Shown piece after piece: positions 40,833 to 49,557 of a stretch of DNA of 64,000 nt; the stretch's first letter is position 1; every line of letters begins with the position of its first letter. The notes beneath the pieces are model-generated. The model searched no databases. It was not told the origin of the DNA and saw nothing but the letters and a program-made list of their open reading frames with translations. Source of the DNA: Desulfallas thermosapovorans DSM 6562 (lineage in GTDB: Bacteria > Bacillota > Desulfotomaculia > Desulfotomaculales > Desulfallaceae); contig NZ_VNHM01000008.1 in NCBI RefSeq assembly GCF_008124625.1, positions 1 to 64,000 on the forward strand, given 5' to 3'. A program made the translations under genes and the position numbers.

Positions 40833-42719
40833 ATGGCTGAAGCCGGCAAACAACAGACAATGGAATTCCAGGCCGAGGTCAAACAACTGCTGGATATTGT
40901 GATTAATTCCCTTTATACCGACCGGGAAATTTTTTTACGGGAGCTGGTATCCAACGCCGCCGATGCGCTGGAAAAATTGAGATACCGGACCATTACCGAT
41001 AAAGAAGTGGCGGATCCTGATTTACCCCTGGAAATAACCATAGAAGTAAACGAGCAGGATAAAACGCTGACCATCAGCGACACGGGTATCGGTATGACCA
41101 TGGACGAGCTGGTGGAAAACCTGGGAACCATTGCCCGGTCGGGCTCCAAAGCATTCTTGCAGCAGCTGGCCGAAGCGGACAAAAAGGATTTGAATTTAAT
41201 CGGCCAGTTTGGGGTGGGTTTTTACTCGGCGTTCATGGTGGCTAAAAAGGTACGGGTATTAACCCGCTCCTTTGCGCCCGGTGCTGAGGGCTGCCAGTGG
41301 GTTTCCGACGGGCTGGGCAGTTATTCCATCGAACAGGTTCAGGATCTCACCCGGGGTACCAAAATTATACTGGAATTAAAGGACGATGCCGGGGAATTTG
41401 CTTCTCCCGACACCATAAAGCGTATTATTAAGCGCTACTCCAATTTTGTACCCTTTCCCATTATTATGGGGGGCGAAAAAATCAACACGGTACAGGCCAT
41501 CTGGGTACGCAATAAAAATGAAATCAAGGACGAGGAATATACCGAATTTTACAAGTTTATCGCCAACGCCTTTGATGAACCATTTTACAGGCTGCATTTT
41601 TCCGCAGACGCCCCACTGGCCATAAACGCGCTGTTGTTTGTGCCCCAGGAAAACCTGGAGCGCTTTGGTTTCGGCAAGACCGAGCCCGGGGTTTCCCTGT
41701 ATTGCCGCAAGGTAATGCTGCAGCAAAACGCCGAGGGGCTGTTGCCCGAGTGGCTGCGTTTTGTCAAGGGTGTGGTGGACAGCGAGGACATTCCCATTAA
41801 CATTTCCCGGGAAACCATGCAGGACAGTGCTTTGGTGGCCCGGCTGCGCAAGGTGCTCACCGGGCGTTTCCTCAAGTTTTTGGGCGAGCAGGCCAAGTCC
41901 GACCCGGATAAATACAGCGAGTTTTGGAAAAAGTTCGGTATTTTCCTTAAGGAGGGCGCGGCTTCGGATTTTGCCCACAGTAAAGACATTGCGCCGCTGC
42001 TGCGCTTTGAGTCTTCCAAGTCCGAACCCGGTAAGTACATTTCCCTGGATGATTACCTGGGGCGGATGCCGGAAAAACAGAAGCACATTTATTATATCAA
42101 CGGGCCGACCCGGGAAATAATCGAAGCCGGTCCCTACCTGGAAGCGTTTAAAGCGCGGGATTTGGAAGTTATTTATACCCACGAGCCCGTGGATGATTTT
42201 GTGCTGACCAACCTGGCCCAGTATAAAGACAAGAAACTGGTTTCCGCCGACCAGTCGGAACTGGACCTGCCGGAAATAGAAAAGGATGATAATAAAGACA
42301 ATGACACCGGTGCAGGCGAGGCTAAATTGGAGGGAATGGAGCTCAAAAATCTGCTGGCCTTCATCAAGCAGGCCCTGGGTGACAAGGTTAGTGAAGTGAG
42401 GGAATCCAAGCGTTTGGTGGACAGCCCGGCAGTGCTGATCAATATGGACGATGGCATGACCAGCAGCATGCAGCGGGTGATGCAGGCGCTGCACAAGGAT
42501 ATGGGCGGTCTGGGGTATGGCAAAAAGGCACTGGAGGTAAACCCCGGGCACAGGCTGATCAAAAAACTCGAGGCCCTGCGCCGAAAGGACGAGGACTTTG
42601 CCACCCTGGCGGTGGAACAAATTTACGACAACGCCCTCATTGCCTCGGGATTGCTCACCGACCCCCGGGAAATGGTGGACCGCATGTACCGCATACTGGA
42701 GCGGGCGCTGGGGGAATAA
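40833..42719 (+). CDS. htpG: Hsp90-family molecular chaperone HtpG
   Basis: A 628-residue Hsp90. The GHKL ATP site (residues about 1-220) has ELVSNAADALEKLRY, ISDTGIGMT, LGTIARSGSKAF and GQFGVGFYSAFMV. The middle domain follows (NISRETMQ around residue 325), then the C-terminal dimerisation domain. It refolds or holds client proteins in the cytoplasm with ATP hydrolysis. AAAGGAGG lies ten bases before the ATG chosen; an ATG 36 bases earlier has none. Control by CIRCE/HrcA differs from Bacillus subtilis, where htpG is not in that regulon. A terminator follows. Confidence 0.96.
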   Translation: MAEAGKQQTMEFQAEVKQLLDIVINSLYTDREIFLRELVSNAADALEKLRYRTITDKEVADPDLPLEITIEVNEQDKTLTISDTGIGMTMDELVENLGTIARSGSKAFLQQLAEADKKDLNLIGQFGVGFYSAFMVAKKVRVLTRSFAPGAEGCQWVSDGLGSYSIEQVQDLTRGTKIILELKDDAGEFASPDTIKRIIKRYSNFVPFPIIMGGEKINTVQAIWVRNKNEIKDEEYTEFYKFIANAFDEPFYRLHFSADAPLAINALLFVPQENLERFGFGKTEPGVSLYCRKVMLQQNAEGLLPEWLRFVKGVVDSEDIPINISRETMQDSALVARLRKVLTGRFLKFLGEQAKSDPDKYSEFWKKFGIFLKEGAASDFAHSKDIAPLLRFESSKSEPGKYISLDDYLGRMPEKQKHIYYINGPTREIIEAGPYLEAFKARDLEVIYTHEPVDDFVLTNLAQYKDKKLVSADQSELDLPEIEKDDNKDNDTGAGEAKLEGMELKNLLAFIKQALGDKVSEVRESKRLVDSPAVLINMDDGMTSSMQRVMQALHKDMGGLGYGKKALEVNPGHRLIKKLEALRRKDEDFATLAVEQIYDNALIASGLLTDPREMVDRMYRILERALGE

Positions 42720-42774
42720 ACGGGCGGGCTTATACAAAACAGTCATTTAAAAGTTAAGGGCTTTTATTAAAAGT

Positions 42775-42805
42775 AACCCCACCGGTTTTTGCACCTGGTG
42801 GGGTT
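42775..42805 (+). terminator. Terminator after htpG
   Basis: AACCCCACC (42775-42783) pairs with GGTGGGGTT (42797-42805) around a 13-base loop. It lies between htpG and a convergent gene. Confidence 0.65.
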
Positions 42806-42864
42806 GCTCTAATAACGATTATCATTATGCTTATTATAGGCAAACAGGTATAATTGGTGCGGTA

Positions 42865-43386
42865 CTAATGCGAATTTGGCGTGAATTGGGGGGGGACTTC
42901 CAGCCACCCTTTAAGCTTGCCGTATTTGCACATATCATTAAATATGTCCAATTCATCTTTAGCAAAATTTATCATAATATCTCTCAATGCATCATTAGTT
43001 ATTATAGATCTGATAGTTTTGACATGATTATCTAAAAAAGCTTGAATTCCCGTGAAAATCTGTTTAAACATAAACCTGTCTTCCAGTATCCCGGTGCCGG
43101 CAGGAATCCTGACGCTCTTGGGGGGCCTGTTGGGCAGGGGTATACGGTATCGATTCAGCTCCTTTTCCATTATATCAACTTCTTTTTCTAAAGTTTTGGT
43201 TAAACCCCTCTGCAACAGGATTTTAAAATCAGGATCGTGACCGAAGTTTTGATATATCTGGGTAATTTCAATAATATCGTAACGTGACACCAGCATATCC
43301 CACAATAAAAATGCTTCCCCGTTATCTAAAGCAGGCTGCTGTGCCGTTTCCGCCTTGCCGATATGGAAATTGCCAATTTGAACCAC
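42865..43386 (-). CDS. DUF3231 family protein (spore-coat-like helical bundle)
   Basis: A 173-residue helical protein with the family's central segment LLWDMLVSRYDIIEITQIY, FGHDPDFK and the PLPNRPPKSV hinge. DUF3231 proteins are ferritin-like bundles found mainly in spore formers and are related to CotF. Function unknown; spore association is inferred. GGAGGAAATCGG precedes the GTG start. It stands alone, divergent from the next gene. Confidence 0.85.
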   Translation of the reverse strand: MVQIGNFHIGKAETAQQPALDNGEAFLLWDMLVSRYDIIEITQIYQNFGHDPDFKILLQRGLTKTLEKEVDIMEKELNRYRIPLPNRPPKSVRIPAGTGILEDRFMFKQIFTGIQAFLDNHVKTIRSIITNDALRDIMINFAKDELDIFNDMCKYGKLKGWLEVPPQFTPNSH

Positions 43387-43536
43387 CCGATTTCCTCCTT
43401 TCCGATAAGGATATTATTAACCAAAAATTTTAGGAATATGAAAATGAAATATTTTATCTACCGGCAAATTGGATACAACCCCAGTTAAAGGGAAACCCTA
43501 AAATATCAACATGCTTATCATGCGTGGAGGGTTCCT

Positions 43537-44220
43537 ATGACCAAGACCGGATTCAAAAGACTGCCCAAACACATCGGAGTGATACCGGACGGAAACAGAA
43601 GGTGGGCTCAGAGCAAAGGGTTGCCTAAACAGGATGGTTATCAAAACGGGCTCAACCCCGGTTTAATGCTGTATGAATTATGCGTGGAACTGGGTATCCC
43701 GGAGCTAACCTTTTATGGTTTTACCCAGGATAACACAAAACGCCCGGCGGTGCAGACCAGGGCTTTCCAGAAGGCCTGCGTGGATGCTGTAAACATGCTG
43801 GCCAACCGGGACGCCTCCCTTTTGGTCATTGGGGATTATGAATCCCCCCTTTTCCCCCCGCAACTCCAGGAATACAAGCAGAGAAAAACCTTCGGCCGGG
43901 GCTTAATTAAAATTAATTTTCTTGTTAATTACGGGTGGTGGTGGGACCTGCATCATTTTTACAATATGGACCCAACCGGCGGTGGCGGAGTTAAAAATAC
44001 TAAACGCAACGTGTTGGAAGCCATCGCATCCCGTGATGTTTCCCGCATCGATTTGATCATCCGCTGGGGAGGACGGCGCAGGCTCAGCGGTTTTTTGCCC
44101 GTTCAGTCGATATACGCCGATTTTTATGTGGTGGATGACATGTGGCCTGATTTTCGAAAAGAACACTTTTATGAAGCCCTGCGGTGGTACGAAACCCAGG
44201 ACATCACCCTGGGCGGTTAA
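43537..44220 (+). CDS. Undecaprenyl-diphosphate-synthase-like cis-prenyltransferase paralogue
   Basis: A 227-residue protein of the cis-prenyltransferase family but divergent. The first motif is HIGVIPDGNRRWAQ (normally IMDGNGRWA); the Asp, Asn, Arg and Trp are kept. The second region is YGFTQDNTKRP (normally STENWKRP), and the last is IRWGGRRRLSGFLPVQS, then WPDF (normally RTSGEQRLSNFL). The phosphate-binding arginines are present but the substrate pocket is altered. The usual enzyme makes C55 lipid carrier; this is probably a paralogue making a different or shorter prenyl chain. GGAGGG precedes the ATG. Confidence 0.8.
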   Translation: MTKTGFKRLPKHIGVIPDGNRRWAQSKGLPKQDGYQNGLNPGLMLYELCVELGIPELTFYGFTQDNTKRPAVQTRAFQKACVDAVNMLANRDASLLVIGDYESPLFPPQLQEYKQRKTFGRGLIKINFLVNYGWWWDLHHFYNMDPTGGGGVKNTKRNVLEAIASRDVSRIDLIIRWGGRRRLSGFLPVQSIYADFYVVDDMWPDFRKEHFYEALRWYETQDITLGG

Positions 44221-44322
44221 AGGGGTCAGGCTTAAACTTTCTTAAACTAACTACTGATCCTTAAGTGTTGGGTATTGTTTCACAGATTGTTTACGGAATA
44301 TAAAGCACCGCTGATTATGTAA

Positions 44323-44416
44323 GGCACTGCTGACCCACGCGGCAAAGGTCAGTGGTGCCCGGCCATTAAAAATACAGAACTAGCCCGTTGTGTTAAAACA
44401 GCGGGCGTAATTTTTT
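44323..44416 (+). terminator. Two tandem hairpins, second with T-run
   Basis: Hairpin one: GGCACTGCTGACC (44323-44335) with GGTCAGTGGTGCC (44347-44359), 13 pairs with two wobbles. Hairpin two: GCCCGTTGT (44383-44391) with ACAGCGGGC (44398-44406), then GTAATTTTTT. It could be the terminator of the prenyltransferase gene or a leader controlling pstC. Confidence 0.55.
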
Positions 44417-44556
44417 AACTTAATGCTAAAACAATAGTAATAGCTTTTTAACAAAACTATTATATTATATTTATTTAATATAATGGCAACTTAGCCGGAA
44501 GGTTCAATTGAACCGTGATAAACGCCGGCTTAAAAATGAAAGGACCGGTTCCTGTA

Positions 44557-45447
44557 ATGAGCAGCAGACATTTTGTTGACCGGGTGGGACGTGGCTTTAC
44601 TCTATTCTGTTTGGCATTGGTGTTTTTGTTAACCATTACGGTAATTTATGTCTTCGTGTCCAAGGGCCTGGCCATTTTTTTTATAAACGGGATAAGTCCG
44701 GCCGAGTTCATATTCAGTAGCCGGTGGTGGCCGGGCCGTCCGGTGGAAGAAGGTGGGCCGCTGGTGGGGGCCGGGGCTTTCATAACGGGCTCGCTGCTGG
44801 TTTCCATGCCGGCGGTGGCGGTGAGTGCCCCTTTGGGGATTATGGTGGCGGTGTTTATCGTGGAAATTGCCCCGGAGTGGGGGCGGCAGGTTCTGCAGTC
44901 CGCTGTGGATATGCTGGCCGCTATCCCGGCGGTGGTGTATGGTTATGTCGGACTTGTTTGGCTGGTACCTTTGATTGATAGGCATCTTGGCGGCGGGGGT
45001 TTGAGCCTGTTGGCCGGTTTTTTGGTGCTATCGGTGATGATACTGCCAACCATTATTAGTGTCTCCACAGCCGGCCTGCGCGTTTTACCGTTGGAATTAA
45101 AACACGCGTCCTATGCCCTGGGTTCCACCCGCTGGCAGACCATTCGCATGGTATTGCTTCCGGCTGCCCGTTCCAGCCTTGTCACCGCCGTGGTGCTGGG
45201 TATGGCCCGGGCCTTTGGCGAAGCACTGGCGGTACAGATGGTTATAGGTAACACCCGGGAATGGCCCACATCAATTTTAAGCCCGGTAACGACCTTGACC
45301 AGTGTTATTACCATGGATATGGGGATGTCTGTTACTGGTACTGCCTGGAACAATGCCCTTTGGACCATGGGCCTGCTGCTGTTGTTGATGTCCTTAGGCC
45401 ACATACTGGTGATCAGGCTGGTGATGAGGAAGGAGGCTGTCCGGTGA
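44557..45447 (+). CDS. pstC: Phosphate ABC transporter permease PstC
   Basis: A 296-residue permease with six helices. Family markers are PLVGAGAFITGSLLVSMPAVAV (N-terminal part of the channel), the loop YALGSTRWQTIRMVLLPAARSS (EAA coupling loop) and GMARAFGEALAVQMVIG. It forms the phosphate channel with PstA. The frame is open 14 codons further upstream (GTG or ATG possible); the ATG used follows AAAGGA. It overlaps pstA by four bases. Neither the binding protein PstS nor the ATPase PstB is adjacent. Confidence 0.9.
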   Translation: MSSRHFVDRVGRGFTLFCLALVFLLTITVIYVFVSKGLAIFFINGISPAEFIFSSRWWPGRPVEEGGPLVGAGAFITGSLLVSMPAVAVSAPLGIMVAVFIVEIAPEWGRQVLQSAVDMLAAIPAVVYGYVGLVWLVPLIDRHLGGGGLSLLAGFLVLSVMILPTIISVSTAGLRVLPLELKHASYALGSTRWQTIRMVLLPAARSSLVTAVVLGMARAFGEALAVQMVIGNTREWPTSILSPVTTLTSVITMDMGMSVTGTAWNNALWTMGLLLLLMSLGHILVIRLVMRKEAVR

Positions 45448-46412
45448 ATGCACTGATCAAGGACCGCCTGGCTACGGCCATGTTTTGGGTGGCTGCCGGC
45501 CTGGTTTTGTTTATTATGGGGTCACTGGTGGGCTATATTCTTTATCATGGCCTGGTGTCCATGGACTGGCAGTTTATTACTTTATCGTCACATGCAATCG
45601 AGGCGGGTGATGGTATTATCCCGCAGATTTTTAACTCCTGTTATCTATTATTACTAACCATGATTATATCTGTACCTACCGGTCTATTGGCGGGTATTTA
45701 TCTGGCTGAATATGCGGGGTGCGGTCCCCTGGCCGAAATGGTGCGGGTAGCCATCCAAACGCTGGCCTCACTCCCCTCCATTGCCGTGGGTTTGTTTGGC
45801 CTGTTACTTTTCGTCAATACAACGGGCTGGGGGTATTCCCTGGTGTCCGGGGCACTGGCTTTAACAATATTGAACCTGCCCTTTTGGGTGATGCTTTTTG
45901 AACAATCCATCCGGGGTGTGCCCAGGGAACTGGCCGAGGGCAGTTTGGCCCTGGGTGCCACCCATTGGCAAACCATCTGGCATGTTATTATACCCAGTGC
46001 CTTACCCGCTTTGGTTGCAGGTACTTTTATTTGCTCGGGTCGTGTTTTCGCTGAAGCGGCGGTTTTATTATACACCGCCGGTATGAGCAACCCGCCGCTT
46101 AATTTCTCCGATTGGAATATTTACAGTACTACCTCTCCATTAAATCCTTTTCGCCCGGGGGAATCACTGGCGGTCCACATATGGAGGGTCAGTTCAGAGG
46201 GTATGGCCCCCGGAGTGCGGCGTGTGGCGGACGTTTCGGCGGCCATACTGGTGCTGGCGGTGCTGGCTTTCAATTTCGCAGCTTGCCGGCTGGGCCGGTA
46301 CACCCAAAGGCGGGTGACAGGACACAGGGGGACGGTTCCACTGCTTCCATTCCCCTACAAGCCAACAACCTTCCTGAAAAATGATAAAATTTTTTCCCGA
46401 GACAGAGATTAA
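45444..46412 (+). CDS. pstA: Phosphate ABC transporter permease PstA, C-terminally extended
   Basis: A 322-residue permease with six helices: SSHAIEAGDGIIPQIFNSCY, LAGIYLAEYAGCG, the coupling loop LALGATHWQTIWHVIIPSALP and SGRVFAEAAVLLYTAG. A normal PstA ends shortly after the last helix. Here about 28 extra residues (after RRVTG) are encoded by a copy of dispersed repeat family A, so the tail (HRGTVPLLPFPYKP...) is probably an accident of repeat insertion. The GTG start overlaps the pstC stop. Confidence 0.9.
   Translation: MNALIKDRLATAMFWVAAGLVLFIMGSLVGYILYHGLVSMDWQFITLSSHAIEAGDGIIPQIFNSCYLLLLTMIISVPTGLLAGIYLAEYAGCGPLAEMVRVAIQTLASLPSIAVGLFGLLLFVNTTGWGYSLVSGALALTILNLPFWVMLFEQSIRGVPRELAEGSLALGATHWQTIWHVIIPSALPALVAGTFICSGRVFAEAAVLLYTAGMSNPPLNFSDWNIYSTTSPLNPFRPGESLAVHIWRVSSEGMAPGVRRVADVSAAILVLAVLAFNFAACRLGRYTQRRVTGHRGTVPLLPFPYKPTTFLKNDKIFSRDRD
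46318..46349. repeat. Dispersed repeat family A copy inside pstA 3' end
   Basis: CAGGGGGACGGTTCCACTGC, matching the unit seen after adhE and elsewhere. It falls in frame within the last codons of pstA and extends the protein. Confidence 0.65.
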
Positions 46413-46530
46413 TTTTAAAAACTACGGAACAAAAACAGGATTATTATCGTATAAAATATAGATACTGGTCATGCTGCCAGTGCAACCAGTAATTTTAGGT
46501 AATTGCGATTTTTTTTCCGAAGGGAGGAAA

Positions 46531-47985
46531 ATGTTGCGTTATAAAAAACTGATCTTAACAATTTTTACTTTGGTGGCTTTTTGGCTGCTGCAGATCCACC
46601 AGGCTTTTGCCGGCGGTAATATTTTCGTTTATGTGGATGATAAACAGGTGGAATTTGATGCCCGGCCCATCATAGAAACTTCTTCCAACAGGACCCTGGT
46701 ACCGTTTCGGCAGATATTTGAAGCACTGGGCGCTGAAGTGTGGTATGACAATAATGTAAAATCTGCTTTTGGTCACAAGGGAGATCTCACCATAGAGCTT
46801 CCCGTTAATCAAAAAGTGGCTTATAAAAACAATAGTAAAATACAGTTGGATGTGGCTACCCAGGTGGTCAACGGGCGCACCATGGTGCCATTGCGGTTTA
46901 TCGGTGAATCACTGGGGTGTCGTGTGGACGCGCGAAATATACCGGCGGGTTTAAGGGTGGATATAGCCTGGATGGATTCCGGACAACCGGATAATTTTCG
47001 TTCACTGGAGGAAATAAAAACAACGGCGAATGATCTGGAACTGGTATTAGAACTTAAGGTTGAAGACGGGGAAAACAAAATTTTTCAACTGGGTAATCCC
47101 GACCGCCTGGTAATCGATTTGCGGAATACCACCAACCGGGCCAGTGAAATGATCAAATTAGATGATCCCGTGGTTTCTTCCATCAGAACAGGCCAGATGG
47201 ATAGCACCACCCGGGTGGTCTTGGATTTAAACGATGAGATAAATTACCGGGTGGAAAAAAGTGAGGGATCATTAATAATCAAAATTAATCACCCGGCAGT
47301 TGAACCTGGTGAAGGGGATGCCGGTCCGTCCGGACCAGGTGGACAAGCCGGGCCGGGGGAAGCAGGTGAACCGGGTTTGCCGGGTGGATTGGATGAAAAA
47401 ACCGAACCGGTTGACCCCGCCGGTCAATCCGGACCACCAGCACCGGAGGTAGACGATAATTTAATAATCCTTGATCCCGGACATGGCGGTAAAGATGTGG
47501 GGGCCATAGGATACTCGGGAAAATATGAAAAGGACCTGGTTTTTAATATAACCAGTCAACTGAAAACCGCCCTGGAAAACGAAGGATATAATGTGATATT
47601 AACCAGAACTGACGACAGCTATGTATCCCTGGAGGAACGGGTCAATATCGCTGATCGCACCAATGCCTTTGCTTTTATCAGTATCCATGCTAACAGTGCG
47701 ACCAACTCTGCGGTGGAGGGTGTTGAGGTCTTTAAATTCTATGGATCGGATCCCAGGTTGGCTCAAAATGTATTGAATTCGATACTCAGGCAAACGGGAC
47801 AGGTCAATAGAAAGGTAAAAGAAGCGGGTTTTTATGTGATAAAAAATACTTTAATGCCCGCCATCCTTATTGAGACCGGGTTTATCAGCAATCCCCGGGA
47901 AGAAGCTTTTCTTTGGGACCCGCAAAACCAAGAGGCTATTGTCCGCGGCATAGTTAATGGGATAATGGATTATCAAGGGAGATAG
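46531..47985 (+). CDS. Secreted N-acetylmuramoyl-L-alanine amidase with copper-amine-oxidase-like and AMIN domains
   Basis: A 484-residue wall hydrolase. Signal peptide at residues 1-27 (QAFAGG). Then a copper-amine-oxidase N-terminal-like domain (about 30-145: TLVPFRQIFEALGAEVWYD, TMVPLRFIGESLG), an AMIN domain (about 160-255; targets wall or septum), a Gly/Pro-rich linker (about 270-310), and an Amidase_3 domain (about 312-484) with the zinc ligands in ILDPGHGGKDVGAIG, SIHANSA and the catalytic Glu in PAILIETGFISN. It cleaves the stem peptide from N-acetylmuramic acid. GGGAGG precedes the ATG; a terminator follows. Confidence 0.92.
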   Translation: MLRYKKLILTIFTLVAFWLLQIHQAFAGGNIFVYVDDKQVEFDARPIIETSSNRTLVPFRQIFEALGAEVWYDNNVKSAFGHKGDLTIELPVNQKVAYKNNSKIQLDVATQVVNGRTMVPLRFIGESLGCRVDARNIPAGLRVDIAWMDSGQPDNFRSLEEIKTTANDLELVLELKVEDGENKIFQLGNPDRLVIDLRNTTNRASEMIKLDDPVVSSIRTGQMDSTTRVVLDLNDEINYRVEKSEGSLIIKINHPAVEPGEGDAGPSGPGGQAGPGEAGEPGLPGGLDEKTEPVDPAGQSGPPAPEVDDNLIILDPGHGGKDVGAIGYSGKYEKDLVFNITSQLKTALENEGYNVILTRTDDSYVSLEERVNIADRTNAFAFISIHANSATNSAVEGVEVFKFYGSDPRLAQNVLNSILRQTGQVNRKVKEAGFYVIKNTLMPAILIETGFISNPREEAFLWDPQNQEAIVRGIVNGIMDYQGR

Positions 47986-47988
47986 GTA

Positions 47989-48031
47989 AAATTACCTGCA
48001 GCATTAAAATGGCTGCAGGTAATTTTTTAGT
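47989..48031 (+). terminator. Strong terminator after the amidase
   Basis: AAATTACCTGCAGC (47989-48002) pairs perfectly with 48012-48025 around a 9-base loop and is followed by more T residues. Confidence 0.88.
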
Positions 48032-48207
48032 TTATAGCACTCAAAAGCGCCTTTATTATTAAAATAGGTCCAGCTTATTTTTATCGGGACGTAAATTTAG
48101 AATTGCAAATTCCCAATTTTCATTCATATTTTGTTCATAATGCTGGGCAAAATAAAGTCAGCGCAATAAAAGTGCACCAACATTATTGCAATGTGAGGAA
48201 AGGAGGT

Positions 48208-48633
48208 GTGGCTCTGAAGAGGAAAATAGTTTCCTTAACAATTGTGCTGCTTTTGGTGTTTGGCATCGTACAAGTAGCTGCGGCTTCCGGCATGGGCTGG
48301 GGTGATGGCCCGCGTATGCTAAAAAGTGAAAAGTGGGTCAATCCGGTGGAGGCACTCAACCTCACTGACCAGCAAATTGCTAAAATGCGGGAAGTTAATC
48401 AAAGCACTTACGAGCAAACCCGTGAACTGCGCATTAAAATGATGGATTCCATGCACGAGCTAAAACAGTTGCAGTTGCAGAAGAACCCGGACAAAGCTAA
48501 AGTGGAAGCCAAGGTCAAAGAAATTAAAGATCTACGCCAAAAAATTCACGGTATTGTCCAACAGAGTAGGCAGCAATGCCAGTCTGTACTCACCCCGGAG
48601 CAGAGGGCTAAAATGAAAGAACTAAAGTATTAA
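48208..48633 (+). CDS. Secreted LTXXQ-motif (Spy/CpxP-like) protein
   Basis: A helical extracytoplasmic protein of about 140 residues. It has an N-terminal signal peptide (KRKIVSLTIVLLLVFGIVQVA, then AAA) and two LTXXQ-type repeats: LNLTDQQIAKM near residue 50 and SVLTPEQRAKM near the end, flanking a long charged amphipathic helix. Spy and CpxP use this fold as ATP-independent chaperones and stress sensors. The GTG given lies only one base after AAAGGAGG; the CTG two codons later has ideal spacing and may be the real start. A terminator follows. Confidence 0.8.
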   Translation: MALKRKIVSLTIVLLLVFGIVQVAAASGMGWGDGPRMLKSEKWVNPVEALNLTDQQIAKMREVNQSTYEQTRELRIKMMDSMHELKQLQLQKNPDKAKVEAKVKEIKDLRQKIHGIVQQSRQQCQSVLTPEQRAKMKELKY

Positions 48634-48689
48634 AAAAAAGCATTGCCTTCAAGGGGTAATGGACAGTAAGTATTTGATAATGGCACAGC

Positions 48690-48719
48690 GGGGGCAGTTT
48701 TTCATAGCCCCCCTTTTTT
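48690..48719 (+). terminator. Terminator after the LTXXQ gene
   Basis: GGGGGC (48690-48695) pairs with GCCCCC (48707-48712), followed by TTTTTT. Confidence 0.8.
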
Positions 48720-48761
48720 ATTTAGATGTTAAAGCTGGTGGGAATGAGGGACCGCATAAAA

Positions 48762-48790
48762 AAACGCGAGCCTGTGAACTCACGTTTTTA
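48762..48790. terminator. Second small hairpin
   Basis: AAACGCGAG (48762-48770) pairs with CTCACGTTT (48779-48787, one mismatch), with T residues after and A residues before, so it could act in both directions. Confidence 0.4.
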
Positions 48791-48943
48791 CACCGATCGA
48801 AGTTATGGCTTTGCTGATGTGTAAATTTTGTATATAATAAAAGTCTATATGGCGATTCATGAGTAAACATAATAAATAGTTATTGATATCAACCCAATGG
48901 GACACCATATAAACATTAATGTTTATCAAAGGAGGCAGTTTAT

Positions 48944-49333
48944 GTGAGTGACATAGATGTATTAGTCAGGGAAAAATTTGTACCCTTTAGAAACCGGATT
49001 ACTGATGCCCTGGGTGAAAAATACCCCCAGCTATTTTCTTTCTTTAACATGTACTTAGCGGGGAAAAAATTTAGCGTTGGGATGCAAATTACAGAGGACG
49101 GGCGAAAAGTAAGTGATTATACTTTACTTGTCGAGGGCGTAAAGATTACCGGTGTTGAATGTGGTGTGTTAAGCCCCGAGGTGCAGCATCCATTTGGGGT
49201 GATTAAGCCCTATGCCATTGTTGAAAAGGACGCCCTGGAGAAAATGCTGCAGGACGAGCAGAGTTTTATTGATGAAACATTTACCATGATCCAAAAGTAT
49301 TTACCGGACATTACTATAAAGTTTATGAGATAA
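48944..49333 (+). CDS. Unknown 129-residue soluble protein
   Basis: No family is recognised with confidence. It has a helical N-terminal part, then a strand-rich core (KFSVGMQITEDGRKVSDYTLLVEG and GVECGVLSPEVQHPFGVIKPY) and a C-terminal helix. The layout recalls SCP2-like lipid-binding folds, but this is only an impression. GGAGG lies eight bases before the GTG. It appears monocistronic, with a possible promoter ending in TATAAT near 48833. Confidence 0.6.
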   Translation: MSDIDVLVREKFVPFRNRITDALGEKYPQLFSFFNMYLAGKKFSVGMQITEDGRKVSDYTLLVEGVKITGVECGVLSPEVQHPFGVIKPYAIVEKDALEKMLQDEQSFIDETFTMIQKYLPDITIKFMR

Positions 49334-49346
49334 TCTCTCCAGCCAG

Positions 49347-49411
49347 GAGCACGGGAGTATGGGGAGGGTTCCCTAAACGGGCAAAAGGTACGGGCACCGT
49401 TCCCGTGCTTT
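49347..49411. repeat. Dispersed repeat family A, long hairpin copy
   Basis: GAGCACGGGAGTATGGGGAG... and ...GGGCACCGTTCCCGTGCTT form arms (AGCACGGGA/TCCCGTGCT) enclosing an internal repeat-like centre. It follows the unknown gene and may serve as terminator. Confidence 0.55.
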
Positions 49412-49557
49412 ATTTTTGTCAATTTGAATCAAGATGAGAATCCCAAGGTCAATATTCATAAACTGGTATTAGGGTTTGTGATATGATAATATAATTATAA
49501 TCTGCCTAGGAGTTCTTGCGTTTTTAAGAGAGTCATTTTAAAGGAGGTTCTTGATCC

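Noticed and set aside
41376-42746. 456-codon open frame on the minus strand
   Set aside because: It lies entirely antisense to htpG, which has conserved motifs throughout; its protein has no recognisable domain and mirrors codon bias of the sense gene.
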